In this document: positions 60,024 to 62,945 of the stretch, one piece after another
Layout of the letters: the number at the start of each line of letters is the position of its first letter
How positions within the stretch are numbered: the first letter of the stretch is position 1
NCBI GenBank assembly: GCA_946811695.1
Contig: OX328127.1
Coordinates: forward strand, 51,402,274 to 51,466,273
Direction: 5' to 3'
DNA from: Gonocerus acuteangulatus
Lineage: Eukaryota; Arthropoda; Insecta; Hemiptera; Coreidae
Length of the DNA stretch: 64,000 nt
The notes under the pieces: model-generated
What the model was told of the DNA's origin: nothing
What the model saw: the letters and a program-made list of their open reading frames with translations, nothing else
Database searches by the model: none
Position numbers and translations under genes: made by a program

Positions 60024-61285
60024 TGATGTTATTTTGTGTCACTGTGATAGTATGTTTGGATGGAACGGCAATTTTCCCCAGCAGTGGTACTCCTTCTCAC
60101 TTCTTCCTGGAATATTTCGATGGGTTCATCTCCATCTTCTTCAGCCAGGTACTTGTTGTTTCTTCCTTGGTGGTAGCCAAGGGAATGACATTTTTCTCGT
60201 CTCTAGCTCCAGTACCGGCGGACCAATGGTGTTGAAGCTCCCTGGTGTAGTTGGGATTCTGTCCGTTAGTAGCGCTGATGGTATTGCGTTTTTTTTTTTT
60301 TTTTTTTTCCTGCTTCTATTTTCCTCGCCGTAAGGTTTTATATGTTTGATGTTATTTTTCATCGCTGGGATAGTATTTTTGGATGGAACGGCATTTTTCC
60401 CCAGCGAGAAAAATGTCATTCCCTTGGGTACCACCGAGGAAGAAAAACAGCAAGTACCTGGCTGAAGAAGATGGAGATGAACCCATCGAAATATTCCAGG
60501 AAGAAGTGAGAAGGAGTACCACCGCTGGGGAAAAATGCCGTTCCATCCAAAAATACTAACCCAGCGACGAAAAATAACATCAAACATCAGAAACTTGACC
60601 TTATTGTTGTAGATGAAGTATTTTGAGCCAAAACTGATACATATCTTATTTTATTAGTAATGAACTTGTTCTTAGACTCCAGTTACTGGACCAATAAATG
60701 GGAACTACCCAATGTCACCCAGAATATCGTCACCCATGCATCCTCAAGGTGGTGGAAGAGGACGTGGAGGAAGAGGTGGTGGAGTTAGGAGAGACAGAGA
60801 CCTCATTGGGGTTACTATTAAAATTACAAGTGGGCCATACAAAGGTTAGTGACATTTCAAGAAGAAAATTCATTATTAATAACATACTGCAAATCTCTGT
60901 TTAGGATCAGATAATGGACAAAAAAATTATCACTTGTGTTCATATTACAGACTTTTAATTGCCAATTTTTAACATGATGGAAAACTTAAATAATTAATTG
61001 AGAATAATGAATAAAGTAATTTGTTCAGTTTAAATTATATTTTATAATGTGGCAAGATGTGCTTTATAATGTTCTCTTTCTTCATTTATATTACCTTTTA
61101 TTTCTTAAGATATACCTTAATTTCTGAATTTTGTGGCTGAAATAGTTTTCTTCTTTTTCTTTTTAGGTAATGTTGGTATGGTTAAGGATGCAACTGAAAC
61201 TACAGCTAGAGTAGAACTTCATTCATCTTGTCAAACAATTTCTGTTGACACTAGTCACATTGCTCCTGCTGGAGAACAAAGAAGG
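24314..61285 (+). CDS. Spt5: Spt5 (DSIF large subunit), coding span; 15 exons, C-terminus outside window
   Basis: Transcription elongation factor Spt5 binds Spt4 to form DSIF, which clamps RNA polymerase II and controls promoter-proximal pausing and processive elongation in the nucleus. Fifteen exons (listed separately) splice in frame with GT-AG introns into about 818 residues. The order is an acidic/Ser-rich N-terminus, an RS tract (about 50-90), a Lys-rich then acidic block, NGN (about 247-340), KOW1 (about 345-380), KOW2 (about 492-527), KOW3, KOW4 and KOW5 (ending near 810). Metazoan Spt5 is about 1050-1090 residues; the missing part is the C-terminal phospho-repeat region, which I do not find before 64000. 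An acceptor directly before the ATG (AG at 24311-24312) implies at least one untranslated exon upstream. Introns run from 76 bp to 7.3 kb and the large ones are packed with transposons. Confidence 0.97.
24517..25336. mobile_element. piggyBac-like non-autonomous element 1 (TTAA flanks)
   Basis: TTAA at 24513-24516 and 25337-25340 flank CCCATTTGTTGC and its partner, whose complement is CCCGTTTGCACT. TTAA duplication and CCC ends suit piggyBac. No transposase frame remains. Spt5 intron 1. Confidence 0.6.
25728..25860. repeat. 24-bp minisatellite, about 5.5 units
   Basis: The unit GGTGGTATTAGGAAGGATATAGAA recurs with small changes. A looser cluster of the same unit lies at 26737-26822, about 1 kb on. 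Confidence 0.85.
26565..26700. repeat. Imperfect tandem duplication
   Basis: GTCCTTCGTTCCAGGGGCAC occurs twice, about 55 bases apart, next to CTCGACTGCTGTACAAGTCC, a sentence also found at 33866-33888. This is probably part of a piggyBac-like terminal region. Confidence 0.6.
26820..27590 (+). pseudogene. Penelope-like retroelement relic (end of RT and following region)
   Basis: [20 protein letters not shown] is followed, after a one-base frame change, by [19 protein letters not shown] and then a [20 protein letters not shown] stretch. In my memory this LPFLDV...[11 protein letters not shown]...GY signature belongs to Penelope-type reverse transcriptases. Downstream there is a possible RIVEHEE segment, as in the GIY-YIG region. 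Several stops and frameshifts make it dead. Spt5 intron 1. Confidence 0.6.
27603..27953 (-). mobile_element. SINE-B, full length, 13-bp target duplication
   Basis: AGTAAGAGAATAA at 27590-27602 is repeated at 27954-27966. The reverse strand runs from the tRNA-like head to CGGGACTGATTTTTTT. It separates the Penelope-like relic from its 3' tail. Confidence 0.88.
27967..28245 (+). repeat. Tail of the Penelope-like relic and adjoining old repeat
   Basis: TAGTTGGGATTCGGCTATA near 27984-28003 matches the ends of the hammerhead-bearing inserts at 38641 and 43602. The following part (to about 28245) resembles the internal region of the Helentron-like family (GGGCAATCTCATTTGGAGAAATTGGTGCTTA) but is worn. 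Confidence 0.45.
28260..29267. other. Spt5 intron 1, end part; no feature
   Basis: AT-rich intron with a G run at about 28980. No coding, RNA or recognised repeat. Confidence 0.4.
29268..29410 (+). CDS. Spt5: Spt5 coding exon 2 (RS-dipeptide tract)
   Basis: The acceptor is ttccttag and the donor AATAG|gttagt; 47 codons plus 2 bases. The exon is almost wholly Arg-Ser dipeptides followed by SGS repeats and EAEED. The DNA is a degenerate AGAAGT/CGAAGT hexamer array. A start as V (GTG) fits a phase 0 junction with exon 1. RS tracts are typical of SR proteins; here the tract lies in the disordered N-terminus of Spt5. Confidence 0.9.
29487..29562 (+). CDS. Spt5: Spt5 coding exon 3 (acidic)
   Basis: A 76-base exon after a 76-base intron, acceptor ttttttag, donor GAT|gtgagt. 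It completes a split Arg codon and encodes 25 more residues rich in Glu and Asp (ending VEEEDED). This continues the acidic N-terminal region. Confidence 0.9.
30054..31797 (-). mobile_element. piggyBac-like element 2 (TTAA flanks)
   Basis: TTAA at 30050-30053 and 31798-31801 flank CACATTCAATGCCC and GGGCAGTGAAGGTG (12 of 14 inverted match). The minus strand near 30960 gives [19 protein letters not shown]. That acidic style is typical of the N-terminus of piggyBac transposases, here followed by a stop. Spt5 intron 3. Confidence 0.6.
31802..32449. other. Spt5 intron 3; no feature
   Basis: AT-rich, with many short A and T runs. Nothing recognised. Confidence 0.4.
32450..33972 (+). mobile_element. 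HINE copy split by a piggyBac-like element
   Basis: AAATTTTGGTTACATTTGAT, CGATGGGGCGATGTCAATTG and CAGTAAAATGAGTGTTTTAG match the internal region of the family. The 3' end (ACGCTAACATGTCTCAGTTC, then CTGCGAGTTGAACTTTT) follows at 33932-33972 after the insert at 32987-33899. Confidence 0.6.
32987..33899. mobile_element. piggyBac-like non-autonomous element 3
   Basis: CCCTTTCCATACGC and the complement of the right end, CCCTTTCCGTACCG, are inverted repeats. The flanks are CTAA (left, mutated) and TTAA (33900-33903). Tandem CTGCTGTACAAGTC copies lie near the right end. Confidence 0.6.
33973..34757. other. Spt5 intron 3, end part; no feature
   Basis: A segment at about 34370-34620 carries repeated TTCGTATAA(G/C)TGAAT phrases, perhaps a worn repeat. 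No gene. Confidence 0.4.
34758..34996 (+). CDS. Spt5: Spt5 coding exon 4 (acidic/Lys block, [14 protein letters not shown] motif)
   Basis: The acceptor is tttttttaag and the donor GGGA|gtaagt; 79 codons plus 2 bases. The exon starts [12 protein letters not shown], passes through a Lys run, then [19 protein letters not shown], the conserved block just before NGN in animal Spt5 (human has GGFILDEADVDDEYED). It ends in TTLW, joining the next exon to give LWDSQKED. Confidence 0.96.
35110..35370 (+). repeat. Worn HINE-internal fragment
   Basis: GAGACAACAAAATATTTTATTAACAGCC and AATATCTCAAACTG resemble the family internal region. It is short and diverged. Spt5 intron 4. Confidence 0.35.
35815..35952 (+). 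CDS. Spt5: Spt5 coding exon 5 (linker into NGN)
   Basis: Acceptor ctttttag, donor GTAAA|gtaggt. It encodes 45 residues plus split codons, including [20 protein letters not shown] and a conserved [11 protein letters not shown] that leads into the NGN domain. Confidence 0.97.
36352..36583 (+). CDS. Spt5: Spt5 coding exon 6 (NGN domain)
   Basis: Acceptor tatcacag, donor CAACAG|gtaaac, 77 codons. It encodes [20 protein letters not shown], the conserved [16 protein letters not shown] and [16 protein letters not shown]. This is the core of the NusG N-terminal domain, which contacts Spt4 and the polymerase clamp. Confidence 0.98.
36797..37733. mobile_element. TTAA-flanked element with GGGGnAnTAC ends
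   Basis: TTAA at 36793-36796 and 37734-37737 flank GGGGTAGTACTACCTTG and CAAGTTGGTATTGCCCC, inverted over most of 17 bases. It contains several A and T homopolymers and no protein. Kolobok or piggyBac type is possible. Confidence 0.6.
38061..38172 (+). repeat. SINE-A fragment
   Basis: CCACTAGGGGTGATGGCTTT through TATAGATAAACCATCCTAAA. Its 3' end abuts the left arm of the large palindromic transposon. Confidence 0.75.
38641..39102 (+). mobile_element. 462-bp hammerhead-bearing insert, 12-bp target duplication
   Basis: ACAAAATCATAT at 38629-38640 is repeated at 39103-39114. The insert begins with a perfect hairpin (38641-38708 against 38788-38855). It ends with the hammerhead-like motif and the sequence GCCGAATCCCAACTAT. 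It interrupts the left arm of a large palindromic transposon; the uninterrupted right arm (around 40370) confirms the empty site. Confidence 0.75.
38950..39015 (+). ncRNA. Hammerhead-like motif, CTGAAGA variant
   Basis: CTGAAGA at 38968-38974 fits the CUGANGA consensus (position 7 is free). Stem II is GGCTGC with GCAGTC (one G-U pair) around CATTGTT. GAAACGTC ends at 39002. Stem I is short: TTTTAG before the core with CAAAA after it, with one bulged A. In the sense of Spt5, intron 6. Confidence 0.68.
39550..39750 (+). pseudogene. Transposon-associated protein remnant (GYVxxxYDxxWW domain)
   Basis: [20 protein letters not shown], a stop, then [20 protein letters not shown]. The pattern YVaxxYDxxWwxGxVl...vxFmhPxGPxxxFxWPxxxD is one I recall from proteins tied to DNA transposons in many animals. 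I cannot name the family with certainty. Confidence 0.5.
39948..40168 (-). mobile_element. SINE-A with imperfect target duplication
   Basis: The reverse strand carries the head, B box and ATGGACATTAAAATGTAAAT tail. TTAGACAATG before it and TTAGAAAATG after it form the probable duplication. It is inserted in the right arm of the palindromic transposon. Confidence 0.8.
40882..41735. other. Spt5 intron 6; no feature
   Basis: AT-rich intron with a C run at 41291. No gene or recognised repeat apart from simple TATT tandem at about 41080. Confidence 0.4.
41808..41872 (-). ncRNA. Hammerhead ribozyme, inverted partner
   Basis: The minus strand carries the same core: CTGATGA (complement of 41854-41860), the same stem II and GAAACGTC. 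The upstream half of outer stem I reads TGTTTT instead of GGTTTT, leaving about five pairs. It faces its plus-strand partner head to head within one foldback insert. Confidence 0.78.
41882..41944 (+). ncRNA. Type I hammerhead ribozyme, canonical core
   Basis: The conserved box CTGATGA is at 41897-41903. Stem II is GGCTTG (41905-41910) with CAAGCC (41916-41921) closed by AAGTT. GAAA is at 41922-41925, and the self-complementary ACGT stem III (41925-41928) is followed by C41929, the expected cleavage site (GUC). Stem I forms from GCC (41894-41896) with GGC (41930-41932) and, across an internal loop, GGTTTT (41883-41888) with AAAACC (41938-41943). A stem I with an internal loop and a minimal stem III is the arrangement known from Penelope-like elements and retrozymes. 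It lies in Spt5 intron 6, in the sense of Spt5 transcription. Confidence 0.85.
42838..43012 (+). repeat. SINE-A, diverged head
   Basis: The body AAAAGGCATCAGCCTTTCCT and GACCTATAGATAACCCGTCC are clear. The tRNA-like part is scrambled. Spt5 intron 6, about 200 bases before exon 7. Confidence 0.7.
43221..43311 (+). CDS. Spt5: Spt5 coding exon 7 (end of NGN, start of KOW1)
   Basis: Acceptor gtgttttag, donor AGAG|gtaaaa, 30 codons plus 1 base. It encodes [17 protein letters not shown] then [10 protein letters not shown], the NGN/KOW1 junction. The preceding intron 6 is 6.6 kb and full of transposons. Confidence 0.97.
43602..44243 (-). mobile_element. 642-bp hammerhead-bearing foldback insert, 11-bp target duplication
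   Basis: TTAGATAGTTA at 43591-43601 is repeated at 44244-44254. Arms of roughly 190 bp (from AAAGCTTTTTATGAATAGG at 43630, mirrored to 44240) enclose it. The sequence ATGGTTGGGATTCGGCTAAA and its complement lie inside the arms. The hammerhead-like motif is present only on the left side. Confidence 0.7.
43770..43830 (-). ncRNA. Hammerhead-like motif, CTGACGA variant
   Basis: On the minus strand CTGACGA (complement of 43810-43816) is followed by a perfect six-pair stem II (GGCTAC/GTAGCC around CAATAA), then GAAACGTC (complement of 43783-43790). Stem I pairs CATTTTAG with CAAAATA with one bulged A. The flanks match the motif at 38950 (TTAG before, CAAAATA after), so the two are one family. Antisense to Spt5, intron 7. 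Confidence 0.72.
44497..44618 (+). CDS. Spt5: Spt5 coding exon 8 (KOW1)
   Basis: Acceptor attatttcag, donor CCAG|gtttgt. It completes a Gly codon and adds 40 residues, starting [20 protein letters not shown], the KOW1 motif. The wording is nearly identical to insect Spt5. Confidence 0.98.
45025..45066 (+). ncRNA. Divergent hammerhead-like motif with one core substitution
   Basis: GGCTC (45025-45029) and GAGCC (45062-45066) form a perfect stem I. The core box reads CAGAAGA instead of CTGANGA. GTATCC/GGACGC gives stem II with one mismatch. GAAA is followed by palindromic ACATGT (45055-45060) in the stem III position and then A. All helices of a minimal hammerhead are present but the T-to-A change in the core should impair cleavage. 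Spt5 intron 8. Confidence 0.45.
45166..45320 (-). repeat. SINE-A fragment
   Basis: GGACGGGTTATCTAAAGGTT through AACATTCGGGCCTTCCC is a reversed, diverged copy. Confidence 0.7.
45359..45651 (+). mobile_element. SINE-B copy
   Basis: GGGACGAGGTTAGCTCAGTG head, then the body to CTGTTACTGGACTT. Internal deletions relative to the copy at 52148. Spt5 intron 8. Confidence 0.85.
45846..46055 (+). mobile_element. SINE-A, reference copy
   Basis: GGCCTGGTGGCCGAGAGTGT with TTAAGGCGTGAGCACTTAAC looks like a Ser/Leu-type tRNA A-box region. TTGTGGGTTCCATTCCCACT is the B box. The body ends in an ATGGATGTTAAAATTTAAAT tail with (AAAT)n. Confidence 0.88.
46073..46260 (+). mobile_element. SINE-C copy
   Basis: GGGCCTCCCTGTGTTCTAGT, GGTTCGAGTCCC and CATATCGGCGCTAATGGCCG with an A-rich tail. 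Directly downstream of a SINE-A. Confidence 0.85.
46321..46800 (-). repeat. SINE-A 3' fragment split by SINE-B
   Basis: Pieces 46321-46345 and 46741-46800 are one SINE-A tail once the SINE-B between them and one 12-base duplication are removed. Confidence 0.85.
46346..46740 (+). mobile_element. SINE-B with long T tail and 12-bp target duplication
   Basis: TAACGTCCATTT at 46334-46345 and 46741-46752 bounds it. The tRNA-like head (GTTAGCTCAGTGGTAGAGCA, GTTCAAACCCC) is at the left and the copy ends GGGACTGA plus about 55 T. Length may be affected by assembly of the homopolymer. Confidence 0.88.
47138..47324 (+). CDS. Spt5: Spt5 coding exon 9 (KOW1-KOW2 linker)
   Basis: Acceptor ttgtctaag, donor GATG|gtatga, 62 codons plus 1 base. 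It encodes a basic start ([18 protein letters not shown]) and the highly conserved [20 protein letters not shown] segment of the linker domain between KOW1 and KOW2. Confidence 0.98.
47760..48100 (-). repeat. HINE-internal fragment holding a SINE-C tail
   Basis: ATAGAGCATCCCATCGAACATTTCTT and ATACTTCCTTTACTCCAAACG are reversed family sequence. Inside, 47895-47952 (ACGGCGCATCTACATCTTGG) is a reversed SINE-C tail. Spt5 intron 9. Confidence 0.55.
48268..48485 (+). CDS. Spt5: Spt5 coding exon 10 (KOW2)
   Basis: Acceptor aattttag, donor AAG|gtaatt. It encodes [19 protein letters not shown] then [20 protein letters not shown], the KOW2 motif, ending MPKHEELK. Confidence 0.98.
48514..49172 (+). mobile_element. 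piggyBac-like element 4 with N-terminal remnant
   Basis: TTAA at 48510-48513 and 49173-49176. The left end is CCCATTCGATAG; the right end matches poorly. The frame at 48880-48978 reads [28 protein letters not shown], the acidic N-terminal style of piggyBac transposases. Spt5 intron 10. Confidence 0.55.
49312..49476 (-). mobile_element. SINE-A copy, head missing
   Basis: TTAAATTTTAACGTCCATTT through GGGAATCGAACCCATGACCT on the reverse strand, truncated before the A box. Confidence 0.8.
49560..49680 (+). repeat. SINE-D fragment
   Basis: GGGTGTCCGACCACATGCTG, AAAGAGTGGCAAGGATAGCC and GTTGATACGTCGTTAAACAA match the copy at 7885. Confidence 0.45.
49915..50176 (+). mobile_element. SINE-B copy, head scrambled
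   Basis: ACTAAAGATTTTTATCTTCT through GTCTGTTACAGGACT. The tRNA-like part is mostly lost. From here to 51004 the intron shows nothing else. Confidence 0.8.
51005..51258 (+). CDS. Spt5: Spt5 coding exon 11 (KOW3)
   Basis: Acceptor ttttcacag, donor CTTGA|gtgagt, 84 codons plus 2 bases. It encodes [20 protein letters not shown], the KOW3 motif, then [19 protein letters not shown], and ends QWGDLVQL. The split codon joins exon 12 to read LVQLDPQNVGVI. Confidence 0.98.
51782..51898 (+). repeat. SINE-A 3' half
   Basis: GTGGTGGCTTTTCGTTGGAG through GTTAAAATTTAAATAAATAA; diverged. Confidence 0.7.
51917..52146. repeat. Two (AT)n microsatellites and spacer
   Basis: AT runs at 51917-51969 and 52090-52146. 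The spacer (52020-52085, TTATCATTGGATATTCCTAC) is mirrored at 52555-52620, so the AT arrays flank an inverted repeat around the SINE-B. Confidence 0.85.
52148..52497 (+). mobile_element. SINE-B, reference full-length copy
   Basis: GGGGACGAGGTTAGCTCAGT with GGTAGAGCACTCGAC (A box) and CAGGTTCAAAACCCGAG (B box). Then the conserved body with CACTATCTCCCTAGTGTGCC and the end GTTACGGGACTGATTTTTTT. It sits between AT microsatellites. Confidence 0.88.
52500..52551. repeat. (AT)n microsatellite
   Basis: Alternating AT run after the SINE-B tail. Confidence 0.95.
52905..53081 (+). CDS. Nested 58-residue single-pass membrane protein in Spt5 intron 11
   Basis: The ATG at 52905 opens a 58-codon frame (stop TAG 53079-53081) on the same strand as Spt5. 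Residues 1-34 form an amphipathic acidic/basic segment ([20 protein letters not shown], then [13 protein letters not shown]). Residues 35-52 are a hydrophobic helix ([18 protein letters not shown]), and the tail is RFLRHE. This is the layout of a small tail-anchored or single-pass membrane peptide. A possible acceptor (ttttgccag, AG 52865-52866) lies upstream and AATAAA is at 53117-53122. That suggests a nested gene with a spliced 5' UTR, or an old retrocopy. I do not recognise the family. The frame carries no stops although the surroundings are decayed repeats and intron. Confidence 0.6.
   Translation: MFEVIKEAFQNVKNKFFEVVESIIPHTVEDWEVLITNAIVIVLALIFSALSIRFLRHE
53480..54398. mobile_element. 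Foldback transposon copy 2, 8-bp target duplication
   Basis: AATTTAAA at 53472-53479 and 54399-54406. The ends are GGTAAATATGCAGTTTCCAG and its near-complement. Long arms share ACCGATTTCTTTCAAACTTT and GCACTAAACACGAATACG with copy 1. The centre holds the palindrome AATAGAATTCTATT and GCGAGC repeats. Spt5 intron 11. Confidence 0.85.
54719..54786 (+). repeat. Solo end of the foldback family
   Basis: AATTTGAAAGAAATCGGTTT with GAAACTGCATTTTTACC matches one terminus of copy 2; no partner arm nearby. Confidence 0.7.
54930..55020 (-). repeat. SINE-A fragment, diverged
   Basis: GGAAGAAAAGCCACAACTCT and GTGGGAATCAAACCCTCAAC read as a reversed worn copy. From 55021 to 56129 no gene or repeat was recognised, apart from a 55-codon frame ending at 55644 without clear features. 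Confidence 0.6.
56130..57585 (-). mobile_element. HINE, best full-length copy (1.46 kb)
   Basis: On the plus strand it begins AAGACCGACTCGCAGGAACT, then CTTAGCGCGGTTACG, and ends GTAACCGCGCTAA. Both sub-terminal repeats, the hairpin end and the (AT)n block (57399-57436) are present. Spt5 intron 11. Confidence 0.7.
57586..57690 (+). repeat. SINE-A 3' half
   Basis: AAGGGCATCAGCCCAAACCT through GTGGACATTAACATTTAAAT, directly abutting the HINE end. Confidence 0.7.
57696..57866 (-). repeat. SINE-A, reversed and diverged
   Basis: TAATGTCCATTTTTATGTAA through GGGAATCGAACCTATGGCCT. It faces the fragment at 57586. A run of about 56 T follows (57868-57923). Confidence 0.7.
58258..58447 (-). repeat. 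SINE-A, reversed and diverged, with T-rich insert
   Basis: GGGACGGGTGGCTTATAGGT and CCATCACCTGTTGTGG flank a long T-rich block; ends CACCGGGCCTCACC. About 150 bases before exon 12. Confidence 0.65.
58594..58789 (+). CDS. Spt5: Spt5 coding exon 12 (KOW3-KOW4 linker)
   Basis: Acceptor tctttttag, donor CATTCG|gtatgt, 65 codons after the split Asp. It encodes [20 protein letters not shown] and ends [12 protein letters not shown], the first strand of KOW4. The 7.3-kb intron before it holds the nested small-protein ORF. Confidence 0.97.
58867..58992 (+). CDS. Spt5: Spt5 coding exon 13 (KOW4)
   Basis: It lies after a 77-base intron; acceptor gcttatag, donor AATAGG|gtaagt, 42 codons. It encodes [19 protein letters not shown] then [17 protein letters not shown]. 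This is the KOW4 region and its conserved follow-on segment. Confidence 0.97.
59682..59935 (-). repeat. HINE fragment
   Basis: AAAAAGTCCGGCTCGCAGGA then internal family text (CTCAACTGTTTTTGAGATAT). Truncated at the (GT)/(AT) microsatellite. Confidence 0.5.
59938..60018. repeat. (GT)n then (AT)n microsatellite
   Basis: GTGTGTGTGTGTGCGTGCGT followed by an AT run. Confidence 0.95.
60104..60152 (-). ncRNA. Hammerhead-like motif with AUAU stem III, inverted partner
   Basis: Complement of 60138-60144 reads CTGAAGA, with the same stem II, GAAATATT and CCTGG/CCAGG stem I as the plus-strand copy at 60454. The two lie in arms of one inverted repeat. Confidence 0.48.
60454..60503 (+). ncRNA. Hammerhead-like motif with AUAU stem III
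   Basis: CTGAAGA is at 60462-60468. Stem II is GATGG (60470-60474) with CCATC (60483-60487). GAAA is at 60488-60491, and self-complementary ATAT (60491-60494) replaces ACGT, followed by T. Stem I is a perfect CCTGG (60457-60461) with CCAGG (60496-60500). The topology matches a minimal type I hammerhead. The cleavage triplet would be AUU-like rather than GUC. Spt5 intron 13. Confidence 0.5.
60676..60844 (+). CDS. Spt5: Spt5 coding exon 14 (Gly/Arg-rich linker, start of KOW5)
   Basis: Acceptor gttcttag, donor AAAG|gttagt, 56 codons plus 1 base. It encodes [20 protein letters not shown], a [12 protein letters not shown] stretch and [17 protein letters not shown], the first half of KOW5. Its frame differs from the long open frame that overlaps it, so it is easily missed by ORF length alone. 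Confidence 0.95.
61167..61285 (+). CDS. Spt5: Spt5 coding exon 15 (second half of KOW5); last exon in window
   Basis: Acceptor ctttttag. It encodes [20 protein letters not shown] and a [11 protein letters not shown] strand, completing KOW5. The donor is AGAAGG|gtgcat, a weak match, so the exact end is less sure than the others. No C-terminal repeat coding (TPxYGSxTP-like) is visible from here to 64000. Confidence 0.92.
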
Positions 61286-61289
61286 GTGC

Positions 61290-61880
61290 ATATATATATT
61301 TTTTTTAAATCTAAATTATAATAAATGATAGTAAACTCTTCTCAAAATTTCAACTGATACATTCAACACAACAATTTTCTTTTTAATTGCCTTAAAAAGA
61401 AAGCCTTGAGTACCTATTTATTTTATTTTTTCTCTGATAATGCTCATCTGACACAAATCTTAATCTTTATCTTATACCAAGGGATATCAAGGTAGAAGGT
61501 TAAGGAGAAATTAAATGAATATTGAATATGAATGGCAGTAGGTGGGGTGAAGGTTCAACATATGGAGCTGAAACTGATATTAACACCTTCCGTCTTTCCC
61601 TTCATGGTTTTGCTTATAGGTGTTGATTTCAACATTTAACAATAATAATAATATGAGTGTTAATGACCCTGGCAGTCGGAGCCAGGCCAGGCAGACTTTT
61701 CTTAATAACACTTACAACATCATCCAGCTCAGTAAGTAACTCGAATAGTTCAGAGCTCTTCTTTATTTTGTAACCATCGTTTTCTTGTACAACTCCGATT
61801 ATTTTCTTTAGTACTCTTATTTTTCATCTTAGCATTTTGGCCTGATTATAGTTTTTTAATCAGCACCTTAGCACCAATGT
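61290..61880. other. Spt5 intron after exon 15; no feature
   Basis: AT-rich sequence without a further Spt5 exon, gene or recognised repeat. Confidence 0.45.
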
Positions 61881-61883
61881 TGG

Positions 61884-62470
61884 GCAAAACTAAAACTAAA
61901 ATTAAAAGTACATTCACTTTTTGGTATAAACTAAATCTAAACTAAAAATTGCTGCCTAAAAAAACTAAAACTAAAATTAAATTAATTAATGGATATTAGT
62001 TAAACTAAAACTAAAACATTGGGAATCAATTAAAAACTAAATTAAAGCTTTTAGTTTAGTTGAGTTTCACAAAACTAACGTGAATTAGTGTAAATCATAT
62101 GTTATTTCGATAATTATGTAAATTATTAAAACTAATTGAACTTGTTAATTGGTTTTATTTTTGTTATAAATAGGCTAAAGTTGTAAGTTATAACCTCATT
62201 TTCTATTTGTTTCCATTATTAATCATAAATAAGCATTCTTTATTTAATCAAAAATACATATCTATTTTTTTACCCTTGTTCATGGATAGTATATTTTTTC
62301 AATAAACTAATTAGGGAATTAAAATTTATAACTAAACTAAAATCATAAATTAAGGTCACTTTTGCTTAAATTAAACTAATCACCATACTAAAAACTGATA
62401 CTACTGAAACTAAAAATTATACAAATCTAAAACTAAAAATATAGCATGAGTTTATTTTTAGTTAGAGTAA
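61884..62470. repeat. AAACTAAA-rich degenerate satellite-like block
   Basis: The phrases AACTAAAACTAAAATTAAA recur for nearly 600 bases on this strand, with one TTTTAGTTTAGTTGAGTTT in the opposite sense in the middle. It starts TGTTGGGCAAAACTAAAACT. Confidence 0.65.
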
Positions 62471-62732
62471 ATTAACGTTAAACATTTCACTCGAGATACC
62501 TGAAAAGTACCTGCAGCTTGGGAAGCTGTCAAATCTTCTTCCTTAAATAAAACATCTCTGTTGGTCTTAAAATCTTACGTTTATTTTTCTATTAATGATT
62601 AGGCCCAGTTCTTTAGCAGCTATTTTGAACTATTCCTCTGCCCCTGCTAATGCCATAGGGCCTAGAATGAAAACCTTGTATCTGAAAAAAAAGTAAATAT
62701 GTTTTATACATTATTAGATGGATATGGATAGG

Positions 62733-62945
62733 AAGCCCGGTTGCCTTGAGCGTTAAGGCGTGAGCACTTAACACTCCGTGCCAAAGGGTCGTGGTTTCAA
62801 TTCCCACTAGGTATGGTGGCTTTTCTTTAGAAAAAAGAAAAGACATCAGCCCTATCCTGGTGAGAAAAGGGTGGTAACCTATAGATAACCCGTCCTAAAA
62901 TTCGTAGTTAATAATAAATGGACGTTAACATGTAATAAATAAATA
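62733..62945 (+). mobile_element. SINE-A, near full length
   Basis: GCCCGGTTGCCTTGAGCGTT, AAGGCGTGAGCACTTAACAC, GGTTTCAATTCCCACTAGG and the tail ATGGACGTTAACATGTAATA. Confidence 0.85.

Larger units (their letters stand above)
60047..60565. mobile_element. Inverted-repeat insert carrying AUAU-type hammerhead motifs
   Basis: 60047-60202 is mirrored by about 60404-60565 (for example GGATGGAACGGCA against TGCCGTTCCATCC). A further partial direct copy of the arm tip is at 60345-60415. The long open frames here on both strands come from the inverted repeat and do not resemble a protein I know. Confidence 0.55.

Noticed and set aside
60141..60587. 148-codon minus-strand frame and overlapping plus-strand frames
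   Set aside because: They come from an inverted repeat read on both strands, contain a poly-Lys run from an A tract and match no protein I know.
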